Positions 9,346-18,667 of a DNA stretch of 64,000 nucleotides are shown in pieces (within the stretch, counting starts at the first letter, position 1; every line of letters begins with the position of its first letter). The notes under the pieces were generated by a model, which had not been told where the DNA came from, ran no database searches, and saw only the letters and a program-made list of their open reading frames with translations. The position numbers and the translations under genes were made by a program. Source of the stretch: Salinimicrobium sediminilitoris (lineage in GTDB: Bacteria; Bacteroidota; Bacteroidia; Flavobacteriales; Flavobacteriaceae); the NCBI RefSeq assembly GCF_020866905.1, contig NZ_JAIVCC010000002.1, forward strand, positions 186,001-250,000, written 5' to 3'.

Positions 9346-10467
9346 ATGCGTAAAATTTTATTAGTTGGACTGGTTGTTCTCCTTGCCGCTTGTGAAAGTG
9401 AAAATGAGGGCTACCGTGTAAGTGGAACAGTACAGAATGCTCCCGACGGGCAAAAGGTTATTGTTTCAGAATTAAATGACAGTAACACCCAGGTTGTGCA
9501 TCTGGATACTATAGAAGTCCAGGATGGCAAATTCGAATTAGATCTTCCTGAAATAGAAAAACCTACGATTAGCTTCCTAACCATTGAAGGAACCCGTGGA
9601 AACGTGGTCTATATTGCTGATAATACACCTATAGATTTCAAAGTGTATCCTGACAGTATTTATTCTTCAGAAGTTTCTGGAGGAGAAGATAATGAAGTAC
9701 TAACCTCCTACCTTAAGAATGTGAGAGAGGTAAGCAGGAAAATGGGAGATAACAGAACAGCCCTTAGAGAAGCAATGATGAACAGGGATTCTGTTACCCT
9801 GCAAAACTTACAGACTTTTCAGCAACAGTTATTTGAGGAAGATAAACAGGCGAAAGTTGAATTGATCGAATCAAATCCTAATTCTATTGTTTCTGTAATG
9901 ATCCTGCAGGACATGTTGAATATTTCAGCTTTCTCTTCTTCAGAATTAATGGGGTTTTATAATCAATTAAGTCCCGAAGTTAAAGAGGTTCCTTTGGCAA
10001 AAACAGTAAAAACACGCCTCGATAAAATGAGTAAAACCGCTGTGGGCAGCAAAGCTCCTGATTTTAGTGCTCCTACCCCACAGGGAGATGAGCTTGCTTT
10101 AAGCGATGCTCTTGGAAAGGTTACCCTTGTGGATTTCTGGGCTTCCTGGTGTAAACCATGTCGTGTAGAAAATCCAAATATTGTGGAAGTATATAAGAAA
10201 TATCACGATCAAGGCTTCAATATCATCCAGGTTTCCCTGGACCGTCCCGGGCAAAAAGAAAAATGGATCCAGGCTATTGAAGATGATAATCTTGGAGAAT
10301 GGAACCATGTCTCCAATCTAATGTTCTGGCAGGATCCTGTAGCAGTGGAATACGGAATTCGGGCTATCCCGGCAGCCTTTCTTTTAGATGAAAATGGAAA
10401 CATCATTGCAAAAGATCTAAGAGGAGAAGCCCTTGGAGAAAAAGTTGGTGAGGTTTTAAATAACTAG
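9346..10467 (+). CDS. TlpA/ResA-type thioredoxin lipoprotein with DUF4369-like N-domain
   Basis: Periplasmic disulfide oxidoreductase anchored by a lipid: residues 1-16 are a lipoprotein signal ending LLAAC. Residues about 23-130 form a beta-rich domain like DUF4369 (SGTVQNAPDGQKV start), followed by a helical linker. The C-terminal thioredoxin fold starts near 233 (GSKAPDFSAPTPQG) and carries the redox pair in WCKPC at 268-272, with the cis-Pro segment IRAIPAAFLLD near 340. This architecture is very common in Bacteroidota, where such proteins reduce exported thiols or serve cytochrome maturation; the exact partner cannot be told. Monocistronic, with its own promoter box and a strong terminator. 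Confidence 0.9.
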   Translation: MRKILLVGLVVLLAACESENEGYRVSGTVQNAPDGQKVIVSELNDSNTQVVHLDTIEVQDGKFELDLPEIEKPTISFLTIEGTRGNVVYIADNTPIDFKVYPDSIYSSEVSGGEDNEVLTSYLKNVREVSRKMGDNRTALREAMMNRDSVTLQNLQTFQQQLFEEDKQAKVELIESNPNSIVSVMILQDMLNISAFSSSELMGFYNQLSPEVKEVPLAKTVKTRLDKMSKTAVGSKAPDFSAPTPQGDELALSDALGKVTLVDFWASWCKPCRVENPNIVEVYKKYHDQGFNIIQVSLDRPGQKEKWIQAIEDDNLGEWNHVSNLMFWQDPVAVEYGIRAIPAAFLLDENGNIIAKDLRGEALGEKVGEVLNN

Positions 10468-10498
10468 GCTTTCTGAAGCTAATTACATTTAAAATTGG

Positions 10499-10526
10499 AA
10501 AGGGTGCCCATGGGCACCCTTTTTTT
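10499..10526 (+). terminator. intrinsic terminator
   Basis: A perfect palindrome, AAAGGGTGCC / GGCACCCTTT around CATG, spans 10499-10522 and runs into T7 at 10520-10526. It lies between the convergent TlpA-like and SIMPL genes. Confidence 0.85.
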
Positions 10527-10542
10527 ATTACAATACTATATT

Positions 10543-11217
10543 TTAGTTAAGTAGAAATTCAACATTGACCTTTACTGTAATTTCCATTTCTCCCGGTGCG
10601 ATACTTTGTTGCTCCGCACTGTCAGCTTTCATTTCCATCACCCTGTAAACAGGCTGATAATGATCTGTTTGCACCTCCGAAATATGAATTGCCTTGCCCG
10701 CACTCTGCCCTAAGGCAGTTGCATATTCTTCAGCCTTCATTTTTGCATTCAAAACTGCCTTTTTCCGGGCTTCAGATTGGAGAGCATCTTTTTTAGAGGT
10801 CCTGAATTCAATACCATCAATCCTGTTCAATCCTGAATCAAGTAAACCAGACATGATCTTTTCATAATCCTTCAGATCCAATAATTCAATAGAAATCGCC
10901 TGATTGGCAGAATACATTGTATCCTTTGTATTATAATTAACTTCTTTATTGAGCCTTATATATTCGGTTTGAATATTTTTTGAGACCACTCCCTGGGATT
11001 TTAAAAATTTAATGACCTGATCTACCACTTTATCATTTTTCCGCTTAACATCTGCAGCTGTTTTTCCAGTATGTTCAATTCTGGAATTGATAAGAACTTT
11101 GTCGGGAACTATGTTTACAGTTCCGGTTCCAAGTACAGAAATTGAAGGAATAGGTTTTTCCTGAGCAAAACCTAATGAGTATCCTAAAATGGCAATTAAG
11201 AGAAGATATTTTTTCAT
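10543..11217 (-). CDS. SIMPL (DUF541) domain secreted protein
   Basis: A 224-residue exported protein of the SIMPL/DUF541 family (E. coli YggE-like). The start chosen is the Met at 11217, which gives a good signal peptide (MKKYLLLIAILGYSLGFAQ); the longer open frame to 11316 would put 33 unlikely residues ahead of it and overlap the rhomboid gene. The body begins ISVLGTGTVNIVPDK, the typical family opening, and ends in a beta strand (MEITVKVNVEF). Cellular role is poorly known; YggE-type proteins have been linked to oxidative-stress tolerance. It follows the rhomboid gene after 46 bases and may share its transcript. Confidence 0.87.
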   Translation of the reverse strand: MKKYLLLIAILGYSLGFAQEKPIPSISVLGTGTVNIVPDKVLINSRIEHTGKTAADVKRKNDKVVDQVIKFLKSQGVVSKNIQTEYIRLNKEVNYNTKDTMYSANQAISIELLDLKDYEKIMSGLLDSGLNRIDGIEFRTSKKDALQSEARKKAVLNAKMKAEEYATALGQSAGKAIHISEVQTDHYQPVYRVMEMKADSAEQQSIAPGEMEITVKVNVEFLLN

Positions 11218-11263
11218 AATTATTGAATTAATTAATTCTGAAATTTCAATTTCAGTGCCAATG

Positions 11264-11914
11264 TCAGATTTTCCCGGTTTTTTGTAGGAAAAAAAGTAAA
11301 ACAATGGGAATTGCAAGTAAAATAACCATCAACAAACTTGTTGTAAACAATTGCGGCACAAGAATTAGGGTTAGAATATAACCGCCTACAGCACCTCCGA
11401 AGTGTGCATCGTGGCCAATATTTCCTATCCTGTTTTTCATTCCGTAAATAGAGTACAGCATGTAGCCAATACCAAAAACGTATCCCGGGATAGGAATGGG
11501 GATAAAAAACATATAAAGGCTCATTTCCGGGTAAAGCAATATACCGGCATAAATAATCCCTGAGACGGCGCCGCTGGCTCCTACAGCATTATATTGTAAT
11601 TCATCTTTATGAAAGTAATAGGAAAGTAAATTACCAATAAGCAAACTGGCAAAATAGATTAGCAAAAAACTAATACTGCCAAGCGAGGCAATTACTATAT
11701 CGGCAAAGAAGAACAAGGTGAGCATGTTAAGAAAAAGGTGCGCAGTATCTACATGTAAAAATCCTGAAGTCAGGATCCTTATCTTCTCACCCCTTTTTAC
11801 CGCTGCAGAGTTGAATTTGTATTTTTCGAAAAACGAATGATCCTTAAAACCTTTGAACGAAAAAATAATATTGGCTGCTATGACTAGAATGGTAACCAGG
11901 TCGAAATCTCCCAT
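11264..11914 (-). CDS. rhomboid-family intramembrane serine protease
   Basis: A 216-residue polytopic membrane protein. The catalytic dyad is visible: GASG at 112-115 gives nucleophile S114, and HDAHFGGAVGGY gives H171. The upstream H54...H59...N63 segment (GFLHVDTAHLFLNM) is the conserved rhomboid entry that helps form the oxyanion hole. Rhomboids cut transmembrane segments of other membrane proteins within the bilayer; the substrate here is unknown. Encoded divergently from the acyltransferase gene. Confidence 0.92.
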   Translation of the reverse strand: MGDFDLVTILVIAANIIFSFKGFKDHSFFEKYKFNSAAVKRGEKIRILTSGFLHVDTAHLFLNMLTLFFFADIVIASLGSISFLLIYFASLLIGNLLSYYFHKDELQYNAVGASGAVSGIIYAGILLYPEMSLYMFFIPIPIPGYVFGIGYMLYSIYGMKNRIGNIGHDAHFGGAVGGYILTLILVPQLFTTSLLMVILLAIPIVLLFFLQKTGKI

Positions 11915-11944
11915 TAATGCTAAAATTTAGTGCCAAATATACCA

Positions 11945-11952
11945 TATATTTG
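11945..11952 (+). promoter_or_regulatory. -7 promoter box of the acyltransferase gene
   Basis: TATATTTG matches TAnnTTTG and is 16 bases before the preferred ATG at 11969. It lies downstream of an alternative start at 11930, which supports the later start. Confidence 0.55.
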
Positions 11953-11968
11953 CCTAAATGACTTTTTC

Positions 11969-12877
11969 ATGCAGCGTTTAGTTTTCTGGCTGGTTTACCC
12001 GTTTTTGTGGCTTATTTCAATTCTTCCCTTCAGGCTCTTCTACCTCTTTTCGGATCTTGTTTTTCTTGTTGTTTTTTACCTGGTTGGATACAGAAGGAAG
12101 ACGGTACTAGAAAACCTGAAACTAGCATTTCCCGAAAAATCGGGCACTGAACTTAAAAAGATTAGGAAAGACTTTTACCGGCATATGGTGGATATGTTTC
12201 TTGAAATGATAAAAAGTCTCTCTATCTCCAATGAAGAGCTAAAAAAGCGATTTAAATTTACCAACATTGAAGAAATTCAGAAGATTAGGGACATGAATAA
12301 AAGTATCCTTTTAGCCTGCGGACATTACGCCAGCTATGAATGGATGAATGCCCTGCAGCTTTACGGGCTGGACTATAAAGGTTTCGGGGTTTATAAAAAG
12401 GTGAAAAACCGTTATTTCGATCAACTTGCCAAAGACATTAGAGGTCGCTATGAAGGTGTTCTTATTTCCACAACCAAGGCGACAAGGGTAATTACTGAAA
12501 ATGAAAAAAAGGGAATTCGCGGAGTTTATGCAATGATCGCAGATCAATCCCCAAAAATCTCCCGGGCCCGAGCCTGGACAAACTTTATGGGAGTAGATGT
12601 ACCTGTATTTTTGGGGTTGGAACATTTATCCCATTCCCTGGATATGGTAGTAGTTTACCTACATGTAGAAAAAGTTAAAAGAGGCTATTATGAAGCCTCT
12701 TTTAAAACCATTTCATATGAACCGGCTAAGGAACGGCAGTTTTTCATCACCCGGAATTATTTTGATAAACTGGAAAGTCAAATCAAACAGGAGCCCCGTT
12801 ACTACTTATGGACTCACAAAAGATGGAAACATAGGAATGCTCCAAAATCCCGGGATGCTGTAATCATTAAAGATTAG
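11969..12877 (+). CDS. LpxL/HtrB-like lipid A (lysophospholipid) acyltransferase
   Basis: A 302-residue inner-membrane-associated acyltransferase that adds a secondary acyl chain to the lipid A precursor. The start at 11969 is chosen because it leaves the promoter box upstream and gives the usual N-terminus, MQRLVFWLVYPFLWLISILP, a membrane anchor. The HX4(D/E) catalytic motif appears as HYASYE in LLACGHYASYEW, followed by family segments MIADQSP and MGVDVPVFLGLE. Length is typical of LpxL/LpxM (about 300). Bacteroidota have several copies, so the exact acyl position is not assigned. The 3' end overlaps glmM on the other strand by 11 bases. Confidence 0.86.
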   Translation: MQRLVFWLVYPFLWLISILPFRLFYLFSDLVFLVVFYLVGYRRKTVLENLKLAFPEKSGTELKKIRKDFYRHMVDMFLEMIKSLSISNEELKKRFKFTNIEEIQKIRDMNKSILLACGHYASYEWMNALQLYGLDYKGFGVYKKVKNRYFDQLAKDIRGRYEGVLISTTKATRVITENEKKGIRGVYAMIADQSPKISRARAWTNFMGVDVPVFLGLEHLSHSLDMVVVYLHVEKVKRGYYEASFKTISYEPAKERQFFITRNYFDKLESQIKQEPRYYLWTHKRWKHRNAPKSRDAVIIKD

Positions 12878-14255
12878 CAATCTCTTTTATTTCACCGATC
12901 ATCTTTTGAGCTACTTCATCTGCCCTCTCCTGGCTCTTTGCCTCGGTATAAATTCTTATAATAGGTTCTGTATTGGATTTCCTAAGATGTACCCAATGTT
13001 CCGGAAAATCTATTTTCACACCGTCTACCGTACTTACCTGCTCCCCTGAATATTTCTGTTCCACCTGCTGTAAAATTTTATCTACATCAAGCTGCGGAGT
13101 AAGTTCTATTTTATTCTTGCTCATAAAATATGAAGGGTAGGTCTTTCGCAGTTCAGATACCTTCATCTTCTTTTCTGCCAAAAAGGTCAAAAACAGAGCT
13201 ACTCCTACGAGGCTGTCCCGACCATAATGAAGCTCTGGATAGATAATACCTCCGTTACCTTCACCACCAATGACGGCATCGTTCTTCTTCATTAATTCCA
13301 CAACATTTACCTCACCTACAGCACTGGCTTCATAACTACCTCCATGTTTTATGGTGATATCCTTAAGAGCACGTGAAGAAGAAAGATTACTAACGGTATT
13401 TCCTGGGGTTTTACTTAAAACATAATCTGCGCAAGCCACCAAAGTGTATTCCTCCCCAAACATTTCCCCTTCTTCAGTTATAAAAGCAAGCCTGTCAACA
13501 TCTGGATCTACTACAACTCCCAAATCTGCCTGTTGCTTTTTCACAACATTACATATGTCAGATAGATGTTCTTTCAAAGGTTCGGGATTGTGAGGGAATT
13601 CCCCGGTTGGTTCACAATAAAGTTCAATCACCTTCACTCCCAGCCTCTTCAATAATTTCGGAATAGCGATTCCACCTGTGGAATTAACCCCATCTACTGC
13701 AACAGTAAATCCTGCTTCAGCAATTTTTTTAGCATCAACCAAGGGAAGCATTACCACTTCTTCAATATGAGTATCGATATAATGTTCCACTCGCTTTACT
13801 TTTCCCAGGTCATCCACTTCTGCGAAAGAAAAATCGGCATTTTCTGCTATTTCCAGAATTTCAGCTCCTTCATCTCCACTTAAAAACTCGCCTTTTTCAT
13901 TGAGCAGCTTTAAAGCATTCCATTGCTTTGGATTGTGGCTTGCGGTAAGTATAATTCCCCCATCTGCTTTTTCCATTGGAACTGCAACCTCAACCGTAGG
14001 CGTTGTCGAAAGATCAAGATCAATAACATCAATCCCCAGGCCTGTAAGTGTATTCATTACCAGTTGTTGGATCATATGTCCCGAAATCCTTGCATCCCGA
14101 CCTACTACTACCGTCGTTTTTTTCCCTTTACGGCTGTTCTTGAGCCAGCTTCCATAAGCGGCAGCAAACTTCACTGCATCGATAGGTGTAAGATTTTCTG
14201 AAGGTTTTCCTCCAATGGTTCCGCGAATTCCGGAAATAGATTTAATAAGAGTCAT
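12867..14255 (-). CDS. glmM: phosphoglucosamine mutase GlmM (phosphohexomutase family)
   Basis: Converts glucosamine-6-phosphate to glucosamine-1-phosphate for peptidoglycan and lipopolysaccharide precursors. The 462-residue length and four-domain plan fit the alpha-D-phosphohexomutase superfamily. The phosphoserine loop ILTASHNPKQW places the phosphorylated Ser at 106. The metal-binding loop VVDPDVDR lies near 250, the sugar loop GGEGNGG near 335, and the phosphate loop RKSNTEPIIRIY near the C-terminus. The substrate call (glucosamine rather than mannose or glucose) rests on resemblance to Bacteroidota GlmM, so a general phosphomutase role remains possible. Transcribed alone. Confidence 0.86.
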   Translation of the reverse strand: MTLIKSISGIRGTIGGKPSENLTPIDAVKFAAAYGSWLKNSRKGKKTTVVVGRDARISGHMIQQLVMNTLTGLGIDVIDLDLSTTPTVEVAVPMEKADGGIILTASHNPKQWNALKLLNEKGEFLSGDEGAEILEIAENADFSFAEVDDLGKVKRVEHYIDTHIEEVVMLPLVDAKKIAEAGFTVAVDGVNSTGGIAIPKLLKRLGVKVIELYCEPTGEFPHNPEPLKEHLSDICNVVKKQQADLGVVVDPDVDRLAFITEEGEMFGEEYTLVACADYVLSKTPGNTVSNLSSSRALKDITIKHGGSYEASAVGEVNVVELMKKNDAVIGGEGNGGIIYPELHYGRDSLVGVALFLTFLAEKKMKVSELRKTYPSYFMSKNKIELTPQLDVDKILQQVEQKYSGEQVSTVDGVKIDFPEHWVHLRKSNTEPIIRIYTEAKSQERADEVAQKMIGEIKEIANL

Positions 14256-14416
14256 AGACTTATTTTAAAGGTTTGTCAAAAATGCCATTTTCTAAACTTA
14301 TTTTTCTGCGGAAGGAATTCAGCAAAAAAATCAAGGCAGCACAAAGATACAGTCCTTCTGAAGCCGTCACAAACCTTAACAAAAATTAAACAGAGAGATT
14401 AATTACCTTAGCCTGT

Positions 14417-15001
14417 ATGAATTTTCTAGCTCATATATATCTCTCCGGAAACAATGAAGATGTAATCCTGGGGAATTTTATCGCGGATTCCATTAAAGGA
14501 AAAAAGTACCTCGCCTATCCTCCTGAAGTTCAAAAAGGCATTCTCCTGCACCGGGCTATTGATTCCTACACCGATTCTCATCCTCTTGTAAAGAAAAGTT
14601 CTGCAAAATTACACAAGAATTACAGTCACTACAGTGGAGTAATTGTGGATATTTATTACGACCACTTTCTTGCTTCCCGCTGGGAGGAATACTCCGAAAT
14701 TCCGCTGGAAAATTTTGTTGCTACTTTTTATAAATTGCTAAAAAGGAAATTTGATCTTTTACCTGCTCCTATTCAAAGATTCCTTCCTTACATGATTTCT
14801 GAAAACTGGTTATTGAGCTATGCGAGTATTGAAGGAATTGCCAGGATCTTATATCAAATGAACATCAGGACGAAAAATATTGTTCAAATGGATCGTGCAG
14901 TCAATGATCTTCAAGAGCATTACGATGACTTCTCTGAAGAATTCCAGGAATTTTTTCCTCAACTGCAGGAGTATTCTTGCAAAAAAATTTCTTCCCTGTA
15001 G
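14417..15001 (+). CDS. ACP phosphodiesterase (AcpH/DUF479 family)
   Basis: Predicted acyl-carrier-protein hydrodrolase that removes the 4'-phosphopantetheine group from ACP. The 194-residue all-helical protein has the family opening MNFLAHIYLSG, followed by GNFIADSIKG, LHRAIDSYTDSHP and a YYDHFLA segment; these supply the His/Asp metal ligands of this HD-like fold. E. coli AcpH is 193 residues. Transcribed alone; no clear promoter box. The 278 bases downstream carry no gene, only the terminator of the next minus-strand gene. Confidence 0.85.
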   Translation: MNFLAHIYLSGNNEDVILGNFIADSIKGKKYLAYPPEVQKGILLHRAIDSYTDSHPLVKKSSAKLHKNYSHYSGVIVDIYYDHFLASRWEEYSEIPLENFVATFYKLLKRKFDLLPAPIQRFLPYMISENWLLSYASIEGIARILYQMNIRTKNIVQMDRAVNDLQEHYDDFSEEFQEFFPQLQEYSCKKISSL

Positions 15002-15236
15002 ATTTTCAAAATAGTCATTTTTACATGCGGTATTTTAAATCTATGGTAAGCTTTAATTTCAACCAGAATAATTTACAGTAGAAAGACGCGAATCTTATCA
15101 ATAAAAATCATTGTGTAGAAATACCTCATATTTGAGGAGTAAGATGTGGAAAATTTACACAGTATCAAAGTGGAACCAGCTAACGTCCAAACGATTATAA
15201 AACCATAAAATTAACATTCTGCAAAATTTAAATCAA

Positions 15237-15261
15237 AAAACCCGGCAAAAAGCCGGGTTTT
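15237..15261 (-). terminator. intrinsic terminator of the first lipoprotein gene
   Basis: AAAACCCGGC (15237-15246) pairs with GCCGGGTTTT (15252-15261) over a 5-base loop, with a six-T tract after the stem on the minus strand. It also has some T bias on the plus strand and could be bidirectional. Confidence 0.8.
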
Positions 15262-15279
15262 AGAAAATATTTTATTGAT

Positions 15280-17097
15280 CTAATATCCTGAGGAGGATTT
15301 TGAATTAAGATCATTTGTTCTATTATTAAGAGTCTTTTTAGAGACCCCTGTTGGACTCGCCATTCCTCCAAGCGGGGTAACATCTATTTTTGCTACTCCT
15401 GCCAATACTTGGGTATTGGATGAATCATAGAATAAAGCAAAATCGTTAGGACCCGGTTCAATAACCGAAGCACAACCAATTAATACACTTCCAACCCCTT
15501 CCATTATGGGATGGGAACGATTAGACGATTCTGGAAGTTCAACAGCGCCGCAATCTACAGCTCCACCTGTATTGTGTAGAACAGCTCCCATGTTTAGGAG
15601 AAATTGATTTTGTACAGTAATATAAGAATAGTAACCATCCCACTCACCAACAAAAACAATTCTACCTCCCTGAGCAGCAAATGCTTTAAGGGTATTAATT
15701 TCTTCAACTGTATAGTCCACAGTTGGCATAACAAGAAAAATAATTTTAACATCACTTGGGATAGAGGTTATAGAACCAGAAGTAGAATAAATATCAGTGA
15801 TAGAAAAACCTTCGTTCTGGATCGTATTTCTCATGGTATCCCAATTGCCTTCAACACATTCGCCATTTCCATTTTCGGTAGCACATTCTGCACCCCGTCC
15901 AAAGTCCATTATTACAACGTCGCCATCATTCCTCGATCCCTCTGTAGTATAAGTCACGAGATTCTGGACCAGTCTCACATTGTCGGGATCTGTCATAAAA
16001 TTATTTTTAAAAAGATTAATATCGTTGAATACCACGATATCTCTTCCAGGAACTTGTATATCCTCACAACCTAGCTCGTTTACCTGAACACCAGGAGGAG
16101 TTCCGGGACATTCGTCTACAGAGTTGGGTACATTATCATTATCACAATCTGCATCAGGATCATTAGGATTACATTCTGTAGTGTCACCACATTCAAAAAT
16201 TATATGATGGTAAGCTGGTATTTGTACTTCCAGTGCATCTATACTGGCCTGAGTAATTTCAAAATCGTAATAATCTCCTTCATTTGCAGTGTAGTCGAGA
16301 TCATCATGATTCAACACAGTTACTCTGGCGTAGTAAGTTTCATCTCCAAGATCTGGCAATGCAAAACATAACACAGATGCTGAAGGCCAATCTCCTGCCA
16401 TTGTAATCACATTCGTATCATTAGAAATACCAACTTCATCTGTCATAGCGGCATCAGTGTATACATCAATATTGAAATAAGCTGGATAATCACGTCCTGT
16501 TTCATCGTCACAATAGTTAACAAAGACACAATAGCTATTTTCTACTTCTACAACGTCAAAGTCGAAGAAAGGATATCCATAAGCAGTTTCTTCTCTGGCT
16601 ATGTAACATAGAACATCAACATCAATATATGGTTTTGTCCCAGCTACCAATTCAATAGTCAAAGGAAGAGCATCATCTACCTCAGTAGCAAAAGATCCTC
16701 CCTCGCGTGGAGCCACCCAAAGTACCTGATCGCTTGCATCATAAACTGCAAAATGTTGCAAATAATAGGTGCCCGCAGGAGCGGCTAGATCTTCAGAATA
16801 AACTGTTTCCCAGGATCCATTATTATTAACAAGATCTACCTGAATAAGATCAAAATCGTCCATTTCGGCATCTTCTTCGGTAGACCATCCCAACATCACA
16901 TAAGCGGGTACTGCCTCCGCATCACATTCGTAAACTGCCTGCTTATTTTGTTGATTAAAGGAGTTCAACAGTGCACCAAAAGTTAATTGTACGGTTTCAG
17001 GATCATCAGAGATCACTCCTGCTTCCTCTTTACTACATGAGGTGAAAATCATTGCAAACATGGCCAACCAGGCCATGGAAGTTTTAAAATTTTTCAT
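15280..17097 (-). CDS. surface lipoprotein, paralogue 1: shared N-module, TSP3-like repeat, amidotransferase-like C-domain
   Basis: A 605-residue lipoprotein. The signal ends FTSC with the lipid Cys followed by SKEE, which fits the flavobacterial lipoprotein export signal (K followed by two acidic residues), so it is probably on the cell surface. Residues about 33-305 are a module shared with three neighbours (LTFGALLNSFNQQNKQA, then VLWVAPREGG, GTKPYIDVDVLCY, YGYPFFDFDVVEVENSYC). A short Asp-rich thrombospondin type 3-like calcium repeat follows (DADCDNDNVPNSVDECPG). The C-terminal ~250 residues have alternating beta strands and helices resembling a class I amidotransferase/DUF4350-type fold (IIFLVMPTVDYT, GGRIVFVGEWDG), but no catalytic triad was identified. 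Function unknown; adhesion or binding is plausible. Confidence 0.75.
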   Translation of the reverse strand: MKNFKTSMAWLAMFAMIFTSCSKEEAGVISDDPETVQLTFGALLNSFNQQNKQAVYECDAEAVPAYVMLGWSTEEDAEMDDFDLIQVDLVNNNGSWETVYSEDLAAPAGTYYLQHFAVYDASDQVLWVAPREGGSFATEVDDALPLTIELVAGTKPYIDVDVLCYIAREETAYGYPFFDFDVVEVENSYCVFVNYCDDETGRDYPAYFNIDVYTDAAMTDEVGISNDTNVITMAGDWPSASVLCFALPDLGDETYYARVTVLNHDDLDYTANEGDYYDFEITQASIDALEVQIPAYHHIIFECGDTTECNPNDPDADCDNDNVPNSVDECPGTPPGVQVNELGCEDIQVPGRDIVVFNDINLFKNNFMTDPDNVRLVQNLVTYTTEGSRNDGDVVIMDFGRGAECATENGNGECVEGNWDTMRNTIQNEGFSITDIYSTSGSITSIPSDVKIIFLVMPTVDYTVEEINTLKAFAAQGGRIVFVGEWDGYYSYITVQNQFLLNMGAVLHNTGGAVDCGAVELPESSNRSHPIMEGVGSVLIGCASVIEPGPNDFALFYDSSNTQVLAGVAKIDVTPLGGMASPTGVSKKTLNNRTNDLNSKSSSGY

Positions 17098-17555
17098 AAT
17101 TTAATGGTTTTGGTTAATAAATACATGTTTCCGGTTTTAATAAAAGGGGAACTGACGAAGCATTACATCCAGCACATTTTCGTCTGAAAAAGAATAATTT
17201 TAATTCAACTCTACAGGATACTAGACAACCCATGATCACAGAATGGAATAAATCAACTTTTTCTTTGCCGGGGGGGAGTAACAAGGGAGTATTAGTTACA
17301 CGATATTTGTCGCAACTAACTCAGTAAATATATATGAAATTGATAACCAACACAATAAGGGAATTCCCTACTTATCGAAAATTCCAGCTAAAAATTATAT
17401 AAAATAAAATCCAGTCCTTTCGATTTCAGGAGAGCCTTTAAGTAAAGTAGAAAATTTCTACAACCTCACCCGAAAAAATGTGGAATTAATTCCCACTTAT
17501 TAATAGAAAAAAAACATTTGAGGAGGAACAAAACCAGCAGGAAGTTGGTCATATT
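17098..17555. promoter_or_regulatory. long upstream region with shared motifs, no gene
   Basis: No convincing reading frame. It holds three motifs also found upstream of the neighbouring paralogues: TGGTTAATAAATA at 17111-17123; a G7-AGTAA...GTTACA block at 17270-17300; and GGGAATTCCC followed by TACTTAT at 17359-17375. These probably regulate the lipoprotein gene that starts at 17097. No exact TAnnTTTG box was found on the minus strand. Confidence 0.5.
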
Positions 17556-17613
17556 AACAACCAGATATAAAAAAACCCGGCTAATTAGCCGGGTTTTTTT
17601 ATATCTGGTTGTT
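17556..17613 (-). terminator. 58-bp perfect palindrome, terminator of the astacin gene
   Basis: The 29 bases 17556-17584 are the exact reverse complement of 17585-17613. The core is CCCGGCTAATTAGCCGGG flanked by A7/T7 and then by ATATCTGGTTGTT arms. It begins 4 bases past the astacin stop and has the GC-stem-plus-T layout of a terminator in both directions. A perfect arm this long is unusual. Confidence 0.82.
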
Positions 17614-17617
17614 TTGT

Positions 17618-18667
17618 CTACTTGTAATACCAAATTCCGTTTCTAAGCTCTACTGCTCTCATACCATATGGCCCTAGATAATACCATCCATTGTAAAACC
17701 TTAGCACTGTTAATCCTTCAATAGTATAGTACTCTCCATTGACATAAGTTTCAGGAGTGGTCGTTGTCTCTCCTCCCTGGTATGGATACATATTATTAAT
17801 CCCTGTTTTGTCTCCAGTTGATAACCTGGATCTTTGAACAGAATAAGTACCCCCATTTTTTGTAGTGATAGTAGGCTTACCGTTACTTGAGAAAGAATAG
17901 GCTCCATACATCATGATGGATCCAAAGTCAAGTGTACTGGTAAACTCGTCTCCATCCATACCTTGTGCGGAATAAGTGTGAAAGTTAAATTCTCTTCCAC
18001 TCTGGATGTTATCGTAGTGAATAGTAATGTACTGATCTCTATCCACACGACTTTGTTCATGCCATAGACCAACGGCATGGCCTATTTCATGAATAGTATT
18101 TCCTGTAGAACAAGAGGACGATAAGGTAATATTCTGCCTTCCTCCTACCCTTCCTACATATGAAGAACAACCTGAGCCAGTTACAAAATAGATATAGCTG
18201 GATTGAGAAGTTCTTTCCACAAATTTAAGGTTAGTGTTTGCCTCCCAGTGCTTAATAGCCTCATAGACTCTGGATTTATTATCAAGTCCACTTTCAATAG
18301 CATAGTAGACCGTGTTATCTGGCCATCTTCCTGAAGTTCTTCCAACACTCTTATTACCAGAAGGTACTTCATCTTTCTCATAGACGAGTTTTACTTCTTC
18401 ATGGGTGACCATGTCAGGAGAGAGGATAATATCCCCCTGATAAACATAATTTCCACCAACTTCTTCAACAGGTATTTTCTGACCGGCGTAAAATACTTCT
18501 GTTACCGGGCCCGGCTCTGGACTGGCAACTTCTACCATTTCCTCATTGGAGGCTTTAATGGAAGAATCAGTTCCATTTAGTTCATCCAGGTCGTTAGGGT
18601 TATCCTTTGCACAAGATGCAAATAAAGCAATTGCAGGAAGTATATATGCGAATTTAAAATTTTTCAT
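17618..18667 (-). CDS. astacin-family (M12A) zinc metalloprotease lipoprotein
   Basis: A 349-residue secreted endopeptidase. The Met at 18667 is chosen because it starts a lipoprotein signal (MKNFKFAYILPAIALFASC); the open frame to 18724 only adds 19 residues before it. After the Cys comes AKDN, a partial surface-export signal. A propeptide-like segment (about 30-105) precedes the catalytic domain, which contains the full astacin zinc motif HEIGHAVGLWHEQSR near 190-205 and the Met-turn segment SIMMYGAYSFS near 250. About 40 residues rich in Tyr and Gly follow (YNGWYYLGPYG, GIWYYK), perhaps a small binding tail. It lies inside the lipoprotein island; its targets are unknown. Confidence 0.88.
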   Translation of the reverse strand: MKNFKFAYILPAIALFASCAKDNPNDLDELNGTDSSIKASNEEMVEVASPEPGPVTEVFYAGQKIPVEEVGGNYVYQGDIILSPDMVTHEEVKLVYEKDEVPSGNKSVGRTSGRWPDNTVYYAIESGLDNKSRVYEAIKHWEANTNLKFVERTSQSSYIYFVTGSGCSSYVGRVGGRQNITLSSSCSTGNTIHEIGHAVGLWHEQSRVDRDQYITIHYDNIQSGREFNFHTYSAQGMDGDEFTSTLDFGSIMMYGAYSFSSNGKPTITTKNGGTYSVQRSRLSTGDKTGINNMYPYQGGETTTTPETYVNGEYYTIEGLTVLRFYNGWYYLGPYGMRAVELRNGIWYYK

